In this document: positions 1 to 8,688 of the stretch, one piece after another
Layout of the letters: every line of letters starts with the position of its first letter
Numbering within the stretch: position 1 is the first letter of the stretch
Origin: Alphaproteobacteria bacterium
GTDB taxonomy: Bacteria; Pseudomonadota; Alphaproteobacteria; UBA9219
Assembly (NCBI GenBank): GCA_019233975.1
Contig: JAFALY010000030.1
Span: forward strand, 165,673-229,672
Length of the DNA: 64,000 nucleotides
Reading direction: 5' to 3'
The notes under the pieces: generated by a model
The model's database searches: none
What the model was told of the DNA's origin: nothing
What the model saw: the letters and a program-made list of their open reading frames with translations, nothing else
Program-made: the position numbers and the translations under genes

Positions 1-357
1 CAGGTCTATATCCTGCGGTTCACCCGTCGCGGCCTTCAGCCGCGTACCGGATGCCGCATCATTGGCGTCAAAAACGACATAATCCAAACGTGCCAGAAAG
101 CGTTCGCGCGCGGCGGCGTGCAGCGCGCTGCCAAGGCGCAGGTCAAGCGCACCCGCCACACGTTCAGCAAATGCCTCGCGCGTCAGTTTTTCACGCGCAC
201 AGCCGATAACGCGAAAATCATGGGGCAGAAACCCGTCCTGATCCAGCATAACAAGCGATGGGTAAAGCATGCGCAGGGCTAAATCACCCGTGCCACCGAT
301 CAGAACAAAAACAGGTTTGCGCGTCCCTTGCGAAACAGACACTTGTGAAACTGACAT
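1..357 (-). CDS. zwf: Glucose-6-phosphate 1-dehydrogenase, N-terminal part (cut by window edge)
   Basis: The first 119 codons of a minus-strand gene whose rest lies to the left of the window. The protein opens with a short Ser/Gln tail, then a beta strand and the nucleotide-binding loop GGTGDLALRM (about residues 21-30), which corresponds to the GASGDLA-type NADP loop of glucose-6-phosphate dehydrogenase. It continues with helix and strand pieces typical of the family (YPSLVMLDQDGFLP, then FRVIGCARE). The enzyme oxidises glucose-6-phosphate to 6-phosphogluconolactone in the Entner-Doudoroff and pentose phosphate routes. The start is the ATG at 355-357; no other ATG lies upstream in frame. It sits just downstream of argH on the same strand with a 66-base gap. 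The catalytic histidine region is outside the window, so the call rests on the N-terminal fold only. Confidence 0.85.
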   Translation of the reverse strand, partial: MSVSQVSVSQGTRKPVFVLIGGTGDLALRMLYPSLVMLDQDGFLPHDFRVIGCAREKLTREAFAERVAGALDLRLGSALHAAARERFLARLDYVVFDANDAASGTRLKAATGEPQDIDL

Positions 358-423
358 ATCACTCCCTTTAACTATCTGCGGCCCTGCGCCCGCCAAACGA
401 GGCAAGATACCCCGGCCTGCGTC

Positions 424-1830
424 TCACGCCAATGCTTTCTTCCAACGCTTGATTTGCACCCTGACTTGCTGTGGCGCCGTACCGCCATAGCTTTTACGGC
501 TGTTGACGGAAGCCTCCGGCGTCAGAACCTTGAATAGATCCGCCGTAATTGCGGACTCAATCGCCTGTAAATCGGCCAGAGAAAGTTCATCCAAACGGCA
601 TTTCCGGCTTTCGGCCAGACGCACGGCGCGGCCCGTCACATGATGTGCCTGCCGGAACGGCATCTTGGTCGTACGCACCAGCCAGTCGGCCAGGTCGGTT
701 GCCGTCAGATAGCCGCGCTGACAAGCCTCAGCCATGCGGGTACGATCGGCCTGCATATCACGCACCATGCCCGCCATGGCGGCCACCATAAGGTAAAGCT
801 GATCCGCCGCATCCATGACCGGCAGTTTTGTTTCCTGCATGTCCTTATTATAGGTCAGCGGCTGCCCCTTCAATGTCACCAGAATGCCATTGAGCGCGCC
901 GATGATGCTGCCCGCCTTGCCGCGTATCAGCTCAGCCGCGTCCGGATTACGTTTTTGCGGCATGATCGATGACCCGGTCGTGAACGCTTCCGTCAGGCTG
1001 ACAAAACCAAAAAAGGGTGAGGTCCAGATAATGATTTCCTCAGCCAGACGCGACAGATGAACCGCTGTCATGCTGGCTGCCGCCAGAAATTCCATGCCAT
1101 AGTCACGGTCTGAAACCGCATCAAGCGAATTTGCCATAGGCGCGTCAAAACCCAACGCGCGGGCCGTGTGGTTTCTATCAATCGCAAAGCCGGTACCCGC
1201 CAGCGCTGCCGCACCCAGTGGCGATTGGTTCGCGCGCGTGCGACCATCAGCAAAGCGGCCGCGGTCGCGCCCGAACATTTCGACATAGGCCAGCAGATGA
1301 TGTCCAAAGGTGACGGGCTGCGCGGGCTGCAAATGCGTAAAACCTGGCATAACCGTCGACGCTTCTTTTTCCGCCTGTTCAACCAGTGCCTTTTGCAGGT
1401 CAAGCAGCACAGCATCCATGCGATCATAGGCGTCACGGACCCACAGGCGCACATCAACCGCCACCTGGTCATTACGCGACCGCGCGGTGTGCAAGCGTCC
1501 GGCAGCCGGGCCGATAATTTCCGTCAGGCGTGCTTCGACATTCATGTGAACATCTTCCAGCGCTTCGCGCATCACATAACGGCCATCAGCAATTTCCTTT
1601 TCAACCTGCCGCAGTCCTTTGACAATCTTGCGCGCATCGGTATCTGTAATAATACCCTGCGCCGCCAGCATTTCCGCATGCGCGATAGAGGCGCGAATAT
1701 CCTGCCTGTACAGGCGTTGATCGACGTCAATACAGGCGTTTATCCGCTCCATAACCTCAGCCGGTCCGGTCGCATAATGCCCGCCCCACATGGGATTGGC
1801 GGAAGATTGTTTGGATGTGTTTTTTGTCAT
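424..1830 (-). CDS. argH: Argininosuccinate lyase
   Basis: 468 residues, normal length for the family. It splits argininosuccinate into arginine and fumarate in the last step of arginine synthesis, as a cytoplasmic tetramer. The fumarase/aspartase superfamily signature [12 protein letters not shown] is intact and carries the catalytic serine loop; [10 protein letters not shown] and [10 protein letters not shown] are the other two conserved blocks. The chosen start is the ATG at 1828-1830, reading [10 protein letters not shown], because it has ACAGG about 6 bases upstream; an in-frame codon at 1863 would add 11 residues with no better ribosome site. Its neighbours are zwf downstream and the convergently unrelated chemotaxis operon upstream, so it is probably transcribed by itself or with zwf. 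Confidence 0.96.
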   Translation of the reverse strand: MTKNTSKQSSANPMWGGHYATGPAEVMERINACIDVDQRLYRQDIRASIAHAEMLAAQGIITDTDARKIVKGLRQVEKEIADGRYVMREALEDVHMNVEARLTEIIGPAAGRLHTARSRNDQVAVDVRLWVRDAYDRMDAVLLDLQKALVEQAEKEASTVMPGFTHLQPAQPVTFGHHLLAYVEMFGRDRGRFADGRTRANQSPLGAAALAGTGFAIDRNHTARALGFDAPMANSLDAVSDRDYGMEFLAAASMTAVHLSRLAEEIIIWTSPFFGFVSLTEAFTTGSSIMPQKRNPDAAELIRGKAGSIIGALNGILVTLKGQPLTYNKDMQETKLPVMDAADQLYLMVAAMAGMVRDMQADRTRMAEACQRGYLTATDLADWLVRTTKMPFRQAHHVTGRAVRLAESRKCRLDELSLADLQAIESAITADLFKVLTPEASVNSRKSYGGTAPQQVRVQIKRWKKALA

Positions 1831-1910
1831 GATGAACCTGTCCGTATCCCTATCAGATTGCACAATGCCATCTGATGCGCAACCATGGGGATTGAAACAG
1901 GGTACAGGGC

Positions 1911-3011
1911 TTAGAAAAGCTCTACTGCGCCATTTTCAAGCGGCGGCGTTTCTTCTACAGGCGCACCGCCAGTAATGTGTCCCTTACGCACAAGCGTCAG
2001 GCCATTTTCCGCAGCCCGGGCATAGAGCATATTCTGTACTTTGGACAGCCGCACCTTGTCGAGTATGTGTTGGAAATTATCTTCGATATTCGCGTCACAA
2101 ATGGCCAGATTCTCGGGCCGCATCATCACGGACATGGCCTGCAATATCCCCATGGCAGCCGTTATCATTTGCACATTGCGGTCTTGAAACTGGATATTCA
2201 TATTCAACGTGTCAATGCGGGAAGACACTTCGCGCACAGCCGCGGATGCCTGTTGTATCGTAGCACTGATATCCAAACTTTGTTGATGCAAGCTTTCCGT
2301 CATGTGGTTAACTTCGTCACGCACAACCAGATAAATAGAAAAATCGACTTTCTTGATTGCCTCCAGCGCGTTTTGCCCGGCTTCGATGGCGCGGGACAAT
2401 TCTTTAATCTCACGCTCGATATTCTGCGCCATCGCATTGATACCCTGCGACAGCGTCTTAACTTCACGCGCAACAACCGAGAACCCACGCCCGTGTTCGC
2501 CTGCACGTGCGGCTTCAATCGTCGCATTCATGGCCAGAACGCGCGTCTGACCGTTAATGCGGTGCACCTCGTGCACCGATTTCTGAATGCCGCCAACCAT
2601 GTCCATCATGTGCCTGGTAGCATCAATAAGACCCACAGTGTTTTCAGACAGGTTATGAATATCCTGCATGGGCGCACTGACCTGCGCCGCGATCATACTG
2701 ACGAAATCCTCGAACGATAATTCCTGATCCTTATGGCTCAAATGGCCGATCGTCTGGCTGAAATGCGACAGAATATCGCCCTGATGATAGGCAATCTGCG
2801 CCAATGTCTTAAAGTCATCCTGAATACCGGTGACGGAACGTTCAATGTCGACCATGACTTCCGCCAGCAGGTCGCACAGCGCATCCGAGCAGATGCGGAT
2901 AATCAAATGATGGTCGGCGTGATGCACGACACCTTCGGGCTGCTTGGTGTCGTTCGCAGGCGGCGTTTCAACCGGCGTCCAGCGCAGTAGATTGTTCAGC
3001 AGACGCATCAT
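1911..3011 (-). CDS. Soluble methyl-accepting chemotaxis-like protein (last gene of che operon)
   Basis: 366 residues, with no membrane segment and no recognisable periplasmic sensor. The central part has a receptor signalling hairpin: the tip reads [29 protein letters not shown], close to the universal MCP tip. Flanking regions are predicted long helices. It ends in GAVELF, a C-terminal motif shared with CheD and with the receptor at 11466-13199. The start at 3011 is preferred because CAGGAG lies 9 bases upstream and the ATG overlaps the cheB stop as ATGA; an ATG at 3020 would sit directly on that ribosome site. It is a cytoplasmic signalling partner for CheA/CheW or a modulator such as a CheY-P or receptor-array adaptor; the specific role is not known. 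Confidence 0.8.
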   Translation of the reverse strand: MMRLLNNLLRWTPVETPPANDTKQPEGVVHHADHHLIIRICSDALCDLLAEVMVDIERSVTGIQDDFKTLAQIAYHQGDILSHFSQTIGHLSHKDQELSFEDFVSMIAAQVSAPMQDIHNLSENTVGLIDATRHMMDMVGGIQKSVHEVHRINGQTRVLAMNATIEAARAGEHGRGFSVVAREVKTLSQGINAMAQNIEREIKELSRAIEAGQNALEAIKKVDFSIYLVVRDEVNHMTESLHQQSLDISATIQQASAAVREVSSRIDTLNMNIQFQDRNVQMITAAMGILQAMSVMMRPENLAICDANIEDNFQHILDKVRLSKVQNMLYARAAENGLTLVRKGHITGGAPVEETPPLENGAVELF

Positions 3012-4078
3012 GCAAAACATCTCCTGATAATGACGTGGGGCATTTCATCAAGCGATGCTTCTTCATCAACCGCGCCAAGTTGCACCGCTGATTTCGGCAT
3101 ACCATAGACAACACAGCTGTCTTTGTTCTGCGCGACAGTATAAGCCCCTTCCTTCCGCAAGTCCAACAGACCCTGCGCACCGTCACTGCCCATGCCGGTT
3201 AAGATAATGCCCAACGTCTTGGCCGCCGCAAAGCGGGCGATAGAGGCGAACAAAACATCAACGGATGGTTTATGCCGGTTAACAGGCGCTTCATCGGATA
3301 TTTTTGCGACAAAACCACTGCGACCAGCCGCGATTTTCATATGCTGTCCGCCCGGCGCCACAACAGCCATGCCGTTGCTAAGCGGCAGACCATCGGATGC
3401 TTCGCGAACATTGATGGCGCATATCATGGACAGCCGGGTCGCAAAAGAATGGGTATATCCCGCCGGCATATGTTGCGCGATAACAATGGGCGGGCATTCA
3501 GGCGGCAATTGACAAAGGATGCTGGTCAACGCCTCTACCCCGCCGGTTGATGAGCCGATGGCAATCAGCTTTGTCGAGTGCATGTGCGCCTGTGGCCTGG
3601 ATTCAATCAATGCCTTTGTTTTAGGTGAGTGACGCAGCGCGCGAACGGATGCCTGTGCCGCAGACAGAACCGCCTCAATGTAAGTAGAGGCAAACCCATC
3701 CATGGCTTCGGGGGACACTTTATCAGCCGCCGGTTTGCCCACGCAATCAACCGCACCCAATTGAAGCGCATGCACGGCGATATCGGTTCCCGGGCCGGAT
3801 AATGTAGAAACAATCACTACCGGCGTAGGGCGCAGCGCCATAATCTTTTCAAGAAAGTCCAGACCGTTCATGCCCGGCATTTCAATATCCAGTGTCACAA
3901 CATCAGGGTTCAGGCTTTTAATTTTTTCACGGGCATCCGGAACATCCACCGCCGTGCCGACCACCACAAAGCCGCCATGGTCAGACAAAATGCCGGACAG
4001 CAACGCGCGGTAAAACTGCGTGTCATCCACGACCAACACCCGAACCTGCTTACCATGGCTAAACAAAGAGCTCGACAT
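3008..4078 (-). CDS. cheB: Chemotaxis response regulator protein-glutamate methylesterase CheB
   Basis: 356 residues from the ATG at 4078. The N-terminal receiver domain (about 10-130) has the acidic pair VVDD and phospho-acceptor Asp64 in TLDIEMPGMNG. The C-terminal methylesterase domain carries the Ser-His-Asp triad in GSSTGG, QHMP and GMGSDG. It removes methyl groups from receptor glutamates when phosphorylated by CheA, giving adaptation. The N-terminus overlaps the 3' end of cheD by 20 bases, and its stop overlaps the next receptor gene, so the genes are translationally coupled. A longer reading to 4132 lies wholly inside cheD and is unlikely. Confidence 0.95.
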   Translation of the reverse strand: MSSSLFSHGKQVRVLVVDDTQFYRALLSGILSDHGGFVVVGTAVDVPDAREKIKSLNPDVVTLDIEMPGMNGLDFLEKIMALRPTPVVIVSTLSGPGTDIAVHALQLGAVDCVGKPAADKVSPEAMDGFASTYIEAVLSAAQASVRALRHSPKTKALIESRPQAHMHSTKLIAIGSSTGGVEALTSILCQLPPECPPIVIAQHMPAGYTHSFATRLSMICAINVREASDGLPLSNGMAVVAPGGQHMKIAAGRSGFVAKISDEAPVNRHKPSVDVLFASIARFAAAKTLGIILTGMGSDGAQGLLDLRKEGAYTVAQNKDSCVVYGMPKSAVQLGAVDEEASLDEMPHVIIRRCFA

Positions 4079-4697
4079 CCCCATCCACCGTATCGCTATT
4101 GATCTGACTTTCGTACTGTCTTTCCATTTCAATAATGCGGCGATCGCCCTTGCGCCGCAACTTACGCATCATGACCCGGCCGGTGCCGGCATAAAAATGG
4201 ATGCGCCGCGGTTCATCACCACCCAGATCACTGGCTGTGATCGCCAGATTTTCACGCGCCAGAAAGTCGAGAACAAATTCAACATTGCGGCCGCCGATCA
4301 TGGCCGAATTATCAATGACATTTGCGCCGCCAAAGACCTTGACCTGCAGCCTGTCCTTGCTGGCGCCAAGCGCCAGCGCTTTGTTGATCAACTGCTCCAT
4401 GGCAAAAGCGCCGTAACGTGCGCCCGCTTCATGCGTGCGCGAAAAACTACCCGGCGCCCCCGGCAACAGGAAGTGATTAATGCCTGCAATGCCCGTCAAA
4501 GGGTCACGCACGCAAGCGGCCACGCAGGACCCCAAAACCGTTACCATCATTTCATCTGGTCGGTGCGTCACATAACAATCGCCTGAAAATATTTTGACGA
4601 CGGTAATTTCAAAGTTGCGGTCGTAATAGCGCTTCTCACCATGAAAAAAGTCGCCGACCTGATGTGTTTCCGCCTCTTCTCGCCGTTGTTCGTGCAT
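4059..4697 (-). CDS. cheD: Chemoreceptor glutamine deamidase CheD
   Basis: 212 residues. The CheD core shows VTVLGSCVAACVRDP with catalytic Cys58, and GINHFLLPG with His75, the Cys-His pair of the family. CheD deamidates specific receptor glutamines to glutamates and in some bacteria also acts with CheC on CheY-P; no CheC is seen here. The protein is longer than the usual roughly 160 residues because of N- and C-terminal extensions. The tail ends DGDVELFV, matching the last residues of two chemoreceptors in this window. The start ATG overlaps the stop of cheR as TGATG (4695-4699), so expression is tied to cheR. Confidence 0.95.
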   Translation of the reverse strand: MHEQRREEAETHQVGDFFHGEKRYYDRNFEITVVKIFSGDCYVTHRPDEMMVTVLGSCVAACVRDPLTGIAGINHFLLPGAPGSFSRTHEAGARYGAFAMEQLINKALALGASKDRLQVKVFGGANVIDNSAMIGGRNVEFVLDFLARENLAITASDLGGDEPRRIHFYAGTGRVMMRKLRRKGDRRIIEMERQYESQINSDTVDGDVELFV

Positions 4698-5512
4698 CAG
4701 GACGCCTTTCTGTAAATTGTGCGTCCGACTGTTTCAAAACGGTCAGAAATGGAACTGAGGTTTTCCGAGTGCCCTATATAAAGCCACCCCTGCGGTTTCA
4801 GTATATCCGCGTATCGCGCAAAAAGTTTAGCCTGTGTCGGCTTATCGAAATAAATGACCACGTTGCGGCAGAAGATGGCGTCAAACTGTCCCTTCATTGG
4901 CCAATGCTCCAGAAGGTTCAGTGTTTTAAAATGCACCAGACGCCGTATTTCCTGACTGACGCGAATAGTGTCCCCTTCCGGGCCATCCTCGAAATAGGTC
5001 GTGTAGGATCGCGGCACATTGTCCAACTGCGTTTTTTCATAAACGGCGGCGCGCCCTATATCCAAAACATTGGTATCGATATCGGTGGCCAGAATTTTAA
5101 TATCCCACCCGGTCTTCGGCAGATGAGAATGCAACGTCATCGCGATGGAATAAGCTTCCATACCCTGTGAACTGCCTGCCGACCACAAACGCACACGCTT
5201 GCTTTCCGTGTTTTTCAACAGATGCGGCACCATGGTATTAGCCAGATGGTCAAAATGATGATTTTCCCGAAAGAAGTGCGTCACATTAGTCGTGATCGCA
5301 TTGATCAGCTCTTCCAACTCCTCCTGCGGATGGTCACGCAGGAACGCAACATAGTCGCGGAATTTCTGTAATCCTAATTTACGCAAGCGGCGGGAAAGGC
5401 GGGCATAGACCATATCCTTTTTCTGTAAGGGCAGATGTATGCCCGCCTGTTCATGTATCAATGACGCAACATGCTGAAAGTCCCGGTCGGTGAATATAAA
5501 TTCTCTGTCCAT
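4697..5512 (-). CDS. cheR: Chemoreceptor glutamate methyltransferase CheR
   Basis: 271 residues, standard length. The N-terminal helical domain (about 1-80) precedes a SAM-binding Rossmann domain. Landmarks are LWSAGSSQGMEAYSIAM for motif I, the second SAM contact ILATDID, and FCRNVVIYF near the C-terminus. It methylates receptor glutamates in adaptation. Motif I departs from the common ACSTGEEPYS form: here it reads SSQGMEAYS, so the first glutamate of the GEE run is methionine. The PAS receptor gene immediately upstream ends in WEEF, similar to the CheR-docking pentapeptide NWETF, suggesting that receptor tethers this enzyme. It is followed by cheD through a TGATG overlap. Confidence 0.94.
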   Translation of the reverse strand: MDREFIFTDRDFQHVASLIHEQAGIHLPLQKKDMVYARLSRRLRKLGLQKFRDYVAFLRDHPQEELEELINAITTNVTHFFRENHHFDHLANTMVPHLLKNTESKRVRLWSAGSSQGMEAYSIAMTLHSHLPKTGWDIKILATDIDTNVLDIGRAAVYEKTQLDNVPRSYTTYFEDGPEGDTIRVSQEIRRLVHFKTLNLLEHWPMKGQFDAIFCRNVVIYFDKPTQAKLFARYADILKPQGWLYIGHSENLSSISDRFETVGRTIYRKAS

Positions 5513-5533
5513 CGCAGTATGCCCGGGTCAGGG

Positions 5534-8146
5534 TCAGAATTCTTCCCAACCCGCCTCATTAGGGTTGCCGCCGGGTTTTGGTCCGGCATTTATTTTACCA
5601 GTCGGCCTTTGCGCGGCAACGTTCTTGCCACGTGGCACGACGTGCAGCGATTGCGACGGGCCGCGCGCCAGCAGTTTTGGCGCAGGTTTCCTTTCCTGTA
5701 CCGCGCGCCCCGGGCCAGCATTGGCAACCAGTCGGCTTTGACCTGCTTCCTCGCCGATTTTGAAGAAGGCGATCATTTCTTCCAACGCCTTGGACTGATC
5801 TACCAACGACCCCGCTGCCGCGGTATTTTCTTCAACCAAAGCCGCATTCTGCTGCGTCATCTGGTCCATTTGTGCGACAGCATTGTTGATTTCTTCAATG
5901 CCGGTTGATTGCTCAACACTGGCGGCAGCGATTTCATTCATAATGTCCGCCACCTTGCGTACCGCCCCCACAATATCCTTCAGGGTCGCACCCGCGTGGT
6001 TCACAAGCTCGGCACCGGATTTAACTTGTCCGACGCTTTCGCTGATCAAGGATTTGATTTCCTTCGACGCCGAAGCAGAACGTCCGGCCAGTGACCGCAC
6101 TTCCTGCGCCACGACCGCAAAGCCCTTACCCGCTTCGCCAGCGCGCGCAGCTTCGACGGCAGCGTTAAGCGCCAGCAGGTTGGTTTGGAACGCGATTTCG
6201 TCGATGACGCCAATAATATCCGCGATCTTTTGTGACGAGCGCTCGATTTCACCCATCGCCGACACGGCCTTACTGACAACAGTACCGCCCTGCTCCGCCA
6301 CCTCATTGGCTTGTTGCGCCAGCGTTTTCGCGTTATTGGCGTTTTCGGTGTTCTGCTTAACCGTACCGGTGACTTCTTCCATCGACGCAGCCGTTTCTTC
6401 AAGGTTGGAGGCCTGCTGCTCCGTGCGTTGCGACAAGTCGGCACTGCCGGTCGAAATTTCACTGGCCGCGCTGCCGACCGCATCCGCTGATGAAATGATG
6501 TTCATAACAATTTCCGTCAGTTGGTCGATGGTGGCGTTCATGGCCTTTTTAATTTCCGCGAACGTGCCGTGGTATTCACCCTCCATCTTGCGCGTCAGGT
6601 TGCCGGCTGAGACGCCCTGCAATACTTCCACGGCCTCTGCCATGCCTTTTTCATTTTCGGTTCGTGCCAACACCATTTGCGTGACGTCCGTCGCCGTTTT
6701 CACGACACGCACGACTTTGCCGCGCAGGTCAAGAATAGGGTTATAGGTGGCTTGTATCCAGACCTCGCGCCCACCTTTGGCCAGGCGTTTGAACTCCGCC
6801 GTTTGCGCTTCACCACGGGCCAGACTTTCCCAGAATTGCCTGTATTCAGGGCTGTTTTTATAGGCTGTATCCACAAACATGCTGTGGTGACGCCCTTTTA
6901 CCTCGTCGAGTGAATAACCCATGGCAGCAAGGAAATTACTGTTGGCGCTTAAGATCGTGCCATCGAGCAGGAATTCAATGACAGCCTGCGATTTATTGAT
7001 GGCTTCTATCTGGCCCAACGCTGCGCCGTCCTGCCATTCAACAACCGTACCCAGCCTTTCATTATTCGGCCCGAATACCGGATTGGCGACAAGGTTGAAC
7101 GAACGTCCACCCACCAAAATGGATGTCTTATAAGGCGTGGTGAGTTTTTCCAACATGCCGCGTTGATGGGCGGGGTTTTTGTGGAACACATCTATATTTT
7201 GTCCCATCAGCGCATTCACATTAAAGCGCGGCAAATCTTTTTGGATATCCTTTTCCGCGTTTTGCAGGAATCCCTTCAGGGATTCATTCATATAGTTGAT
7301 GTTGTATTTGTCATCCGCCATCATCATGTTGGCTGTTGACGTGTCGAGCGCCAGCTTCAGGCGAATAGCCGCCAGACTTTCCTGTTTCTGCTGCGTAATG
7401 TCATAGGCGTATTTGGTCACCTTGTACGCCTTGCCGTTTACATCCAGCAGCGGGTTATAGGAAGCCTGAAGCCAAACCTCCTTACCGTCGCGGGCGTAGC
7501 GTTTGAACTCACCCGCCTGAAATTGGCCGCGCGCCAGATTGTCCCAGAACTGTCTGTACTCCGAACTGTTTTTGTACGTCTGATCCACAAACATGCCGTG
7601 GTGCTTGCCCTTGATTTCATCAAGCGTGTAGCCCATGGCATCCAGAAAGTTTCCGTTGGCATACAAAATTGTGCCATCCACAGAAAATTCGATCATCGCC
7701 TGAGATTTACCGATGGCGGTGATGAGCGCGACTGACTCCGCATTATGAATGCGTAACGTCGCATCGTTCCATTCAACGACAATACCGGTTTTCTTGCCCG
7801 CCTTATCGAACAAGGGCGAGGCTACGAGGTCGAACATGCGGCCACCGATATTGATGGTAGCTTTATGCGACTGCGTCAGGCGGTTCAACATGCCGCGCTG
7901 ATGCGCCGGGTTCTTATGGAACACGTCGATATTGCTGCCGATCAGGCCGTTGACGCTAAAATTCGGCAAATCTTTGCGTATGTCGGACTCCGCCTCACGT
8001 AGGAACGACATAACCGCCGGGTTCATGTAGGTGATGTTGTAATCAGCGTCGGCAACCATCAGGTTGGCGCTAATGGCGTTCAGCGCCTCCAGTTTATTGT
8101 GCTCTGTGCTGCGTGACTGACCGATTGACAAGAGAGAATTCAACAT
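5534..8146 (-). CDS. Cytoplasmic four-PAS methyl-accepting chemotaxis protein
   Basis: 870 residues without membrane segments. Four PAS domains lie in the first ~500 residues, arranged as two copies of a two-PAS unit offset by about 243 residues. Both copies keep [16 protein letters not shown] in the first PAS and YRQFW with EVW in the second. A HAMP-like stretch ([19 protein letters not shown]) and a full MCP signalling domain follow, with tip [21 protein letters not shown]. The last residues, GWEEF, resemble the NWETF tether for CheR/CheB. The PAS domains suggest sensing of redox state or a soluble ligand through a bound cofactor; the cofactor cannot be read from sequence. A strong ribosome site AAGGAGGT lies 6 bases before the start. 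It sits between cheW and cheR, as the operon's own receptor. Confidence 0.94.
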   Translation of the reverse strand: MLNSLLSIGQSRSTEHNKLEALNAISANLMVADADYNITYMNPAVMSFLREAESDIRKDLPNFSVNGLIGSNIDVFHKNPAHQRGMLNRLTQSHKATINIGGRMFDLVASPLFDKAGKKTGIVVEWNDATLRIHNAESVALITAIGKSQAMIEFSVDGTILYANGNFLDAMGYTLDEIKGKHHGMFVDQTYKNSSEYRQFWDNLARGQFQAGEFKRYARDGKEVWLQASYNPLLDVNGKAYKVTKYAYDITQQKQESLAAIRLKLALDTSTANMMMADDKYNINYMNESLKGFLQNAEKDIQKDLPRFNVNALMGQNIDVFHKNPAHQRGMLEKLTTPYKTSILVGGRSFNLVANPVFGPNNERLGTVVEWQDGAALGQIEAINKSQAVIEFLLDGTILSANSNFLAAMGYSLDEVKGRHHSMFVDTAYKNSPEYRQFWESLARGEAQTAEFKRLAKGGREVWIQATYNPILDLRGKVVRVVKTATDVTQMVLARTENEKGMAEAVEVLQGVSAGNLTRKMEGEYHGTFAEIKKAMNATIDQLTEIVMNIISSADAVGSAASEISTGSADLSQRTEQQASNLEETAASMEEVTGTVKQNTENANNAKTLAQQANEVAEQGGTVVSKAVSAMGEIERSSQKIADIIGVIDEIAFQTNLLALNAAVEAARAGEAGKGFAVVAQEVRSLAGRSASASKEIKSLISESVGQVKSGAELVNHAGATLKDIVGAVRKVADIMNEIAAASVEQSTGIEEINNAVAQMDQMTQQNAALVEENTAAAGSLVDQSKALEEMIAFFKIGEEAGQSRLVANAGPGRAVQERKPAPKLLARGPSQSLHVVPRGKNVAAQRPTGKINAGPKPGGNPNEAGWEEF
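6650..8090 (-). repeat. Internal tandem duplication of a two-PAS module
   Basis: The coding region of the PAS receptor holds two similar units, roughly 8090-7360 and 7357-6650, each encoding a PAS pair of about 240 residues. Corresponding peptides include [16 protein letters not shown] in both first halves, and [18 protein letters not shown] against [18 protein letters not shown] in the second halves. Divergence elsewhere indicates an old in-frame duplication, not an assembly artefact. Boundaries are approximate. Confidence 0.85.
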
Positions 8147-8157
8147 TGTTTACCTCC

Positions 8158-8688
8158 TTACTGTTGTGTTTCTGGGGCGATGTGCTGTGACAGCGCTTCC
8201 GCATCGGCGGTAAAAAGCTGCACGATATTCAACAGGATGATCATGCGTTCTTCGAACGAGATCAGACCGTCGACAAAGCGTTCCTTGATGCCGTGACTGG
8301 CTTCCTGTGGCGTATGTTTAATGGCGCCCGATTCAACCGTCACGATGTCGGAAACGGCGTCAACCAGAATGCCGATATTGCGATGCCCCACCGCCAATAT
8401 GACAACGACGTTCTTGGCGTGCGCCTGTGTCAGGCCATGGTCGAAACGGCATCGAAGATCGAAAATGGGAATGATCGATCCGCGTAGATTAATGACGCCG
8501 CGCATATAATCCGGCGTGTTGGGCAGTCGCGTTTCCGCCGTCCACCCCTTAATTTCACGCACGGACATGATGTCCACGCCGTATTCGGCATCATCGACAC
8601 GGAATGTCAGAAATTGCACTGCGCCTGCCAAATCAGCAGCGGCGGCCATGTCCGCGATGCTGTGATCCTGTGCTACTGCCATATTCAT
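8158..8688 (-). CDS. cheW: Chemotaxis coupling protein CheW
   Basis: 176 residues with one CheW domain (about 23-160): QFLTFRVDDAEYGVDI opens it, and MRGVINLRGSIIPIFDLR is the conserved receptor/CheA contact segment. It links CheA to receptors in the array. It starts immediately after the cheA stop (TAA then ATG), with GGAGG 8 bases upstream inside the end of cheA. The N-terminal ~20 residues and the Gln-rich tail are variable. It is followed after 11 bases by the PAS receptor gene. Confidence 0.95.
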   Translation of the reverse strand: MNMAVAQDHSIADMAAAADLAGAVQFLTFRVDDAEYGVDIMSVREIKGWTAETRLPNTPDYMRGVINLRGSIIPIFDLRCRFDHGLTQAHAKNVVVILAVGHRNIGILVDAVSDIVTVESGAIKHTPQEASHGIKERFVDGLISFEERMIILLNIVQLFTADAEALSQHIAPETQQ

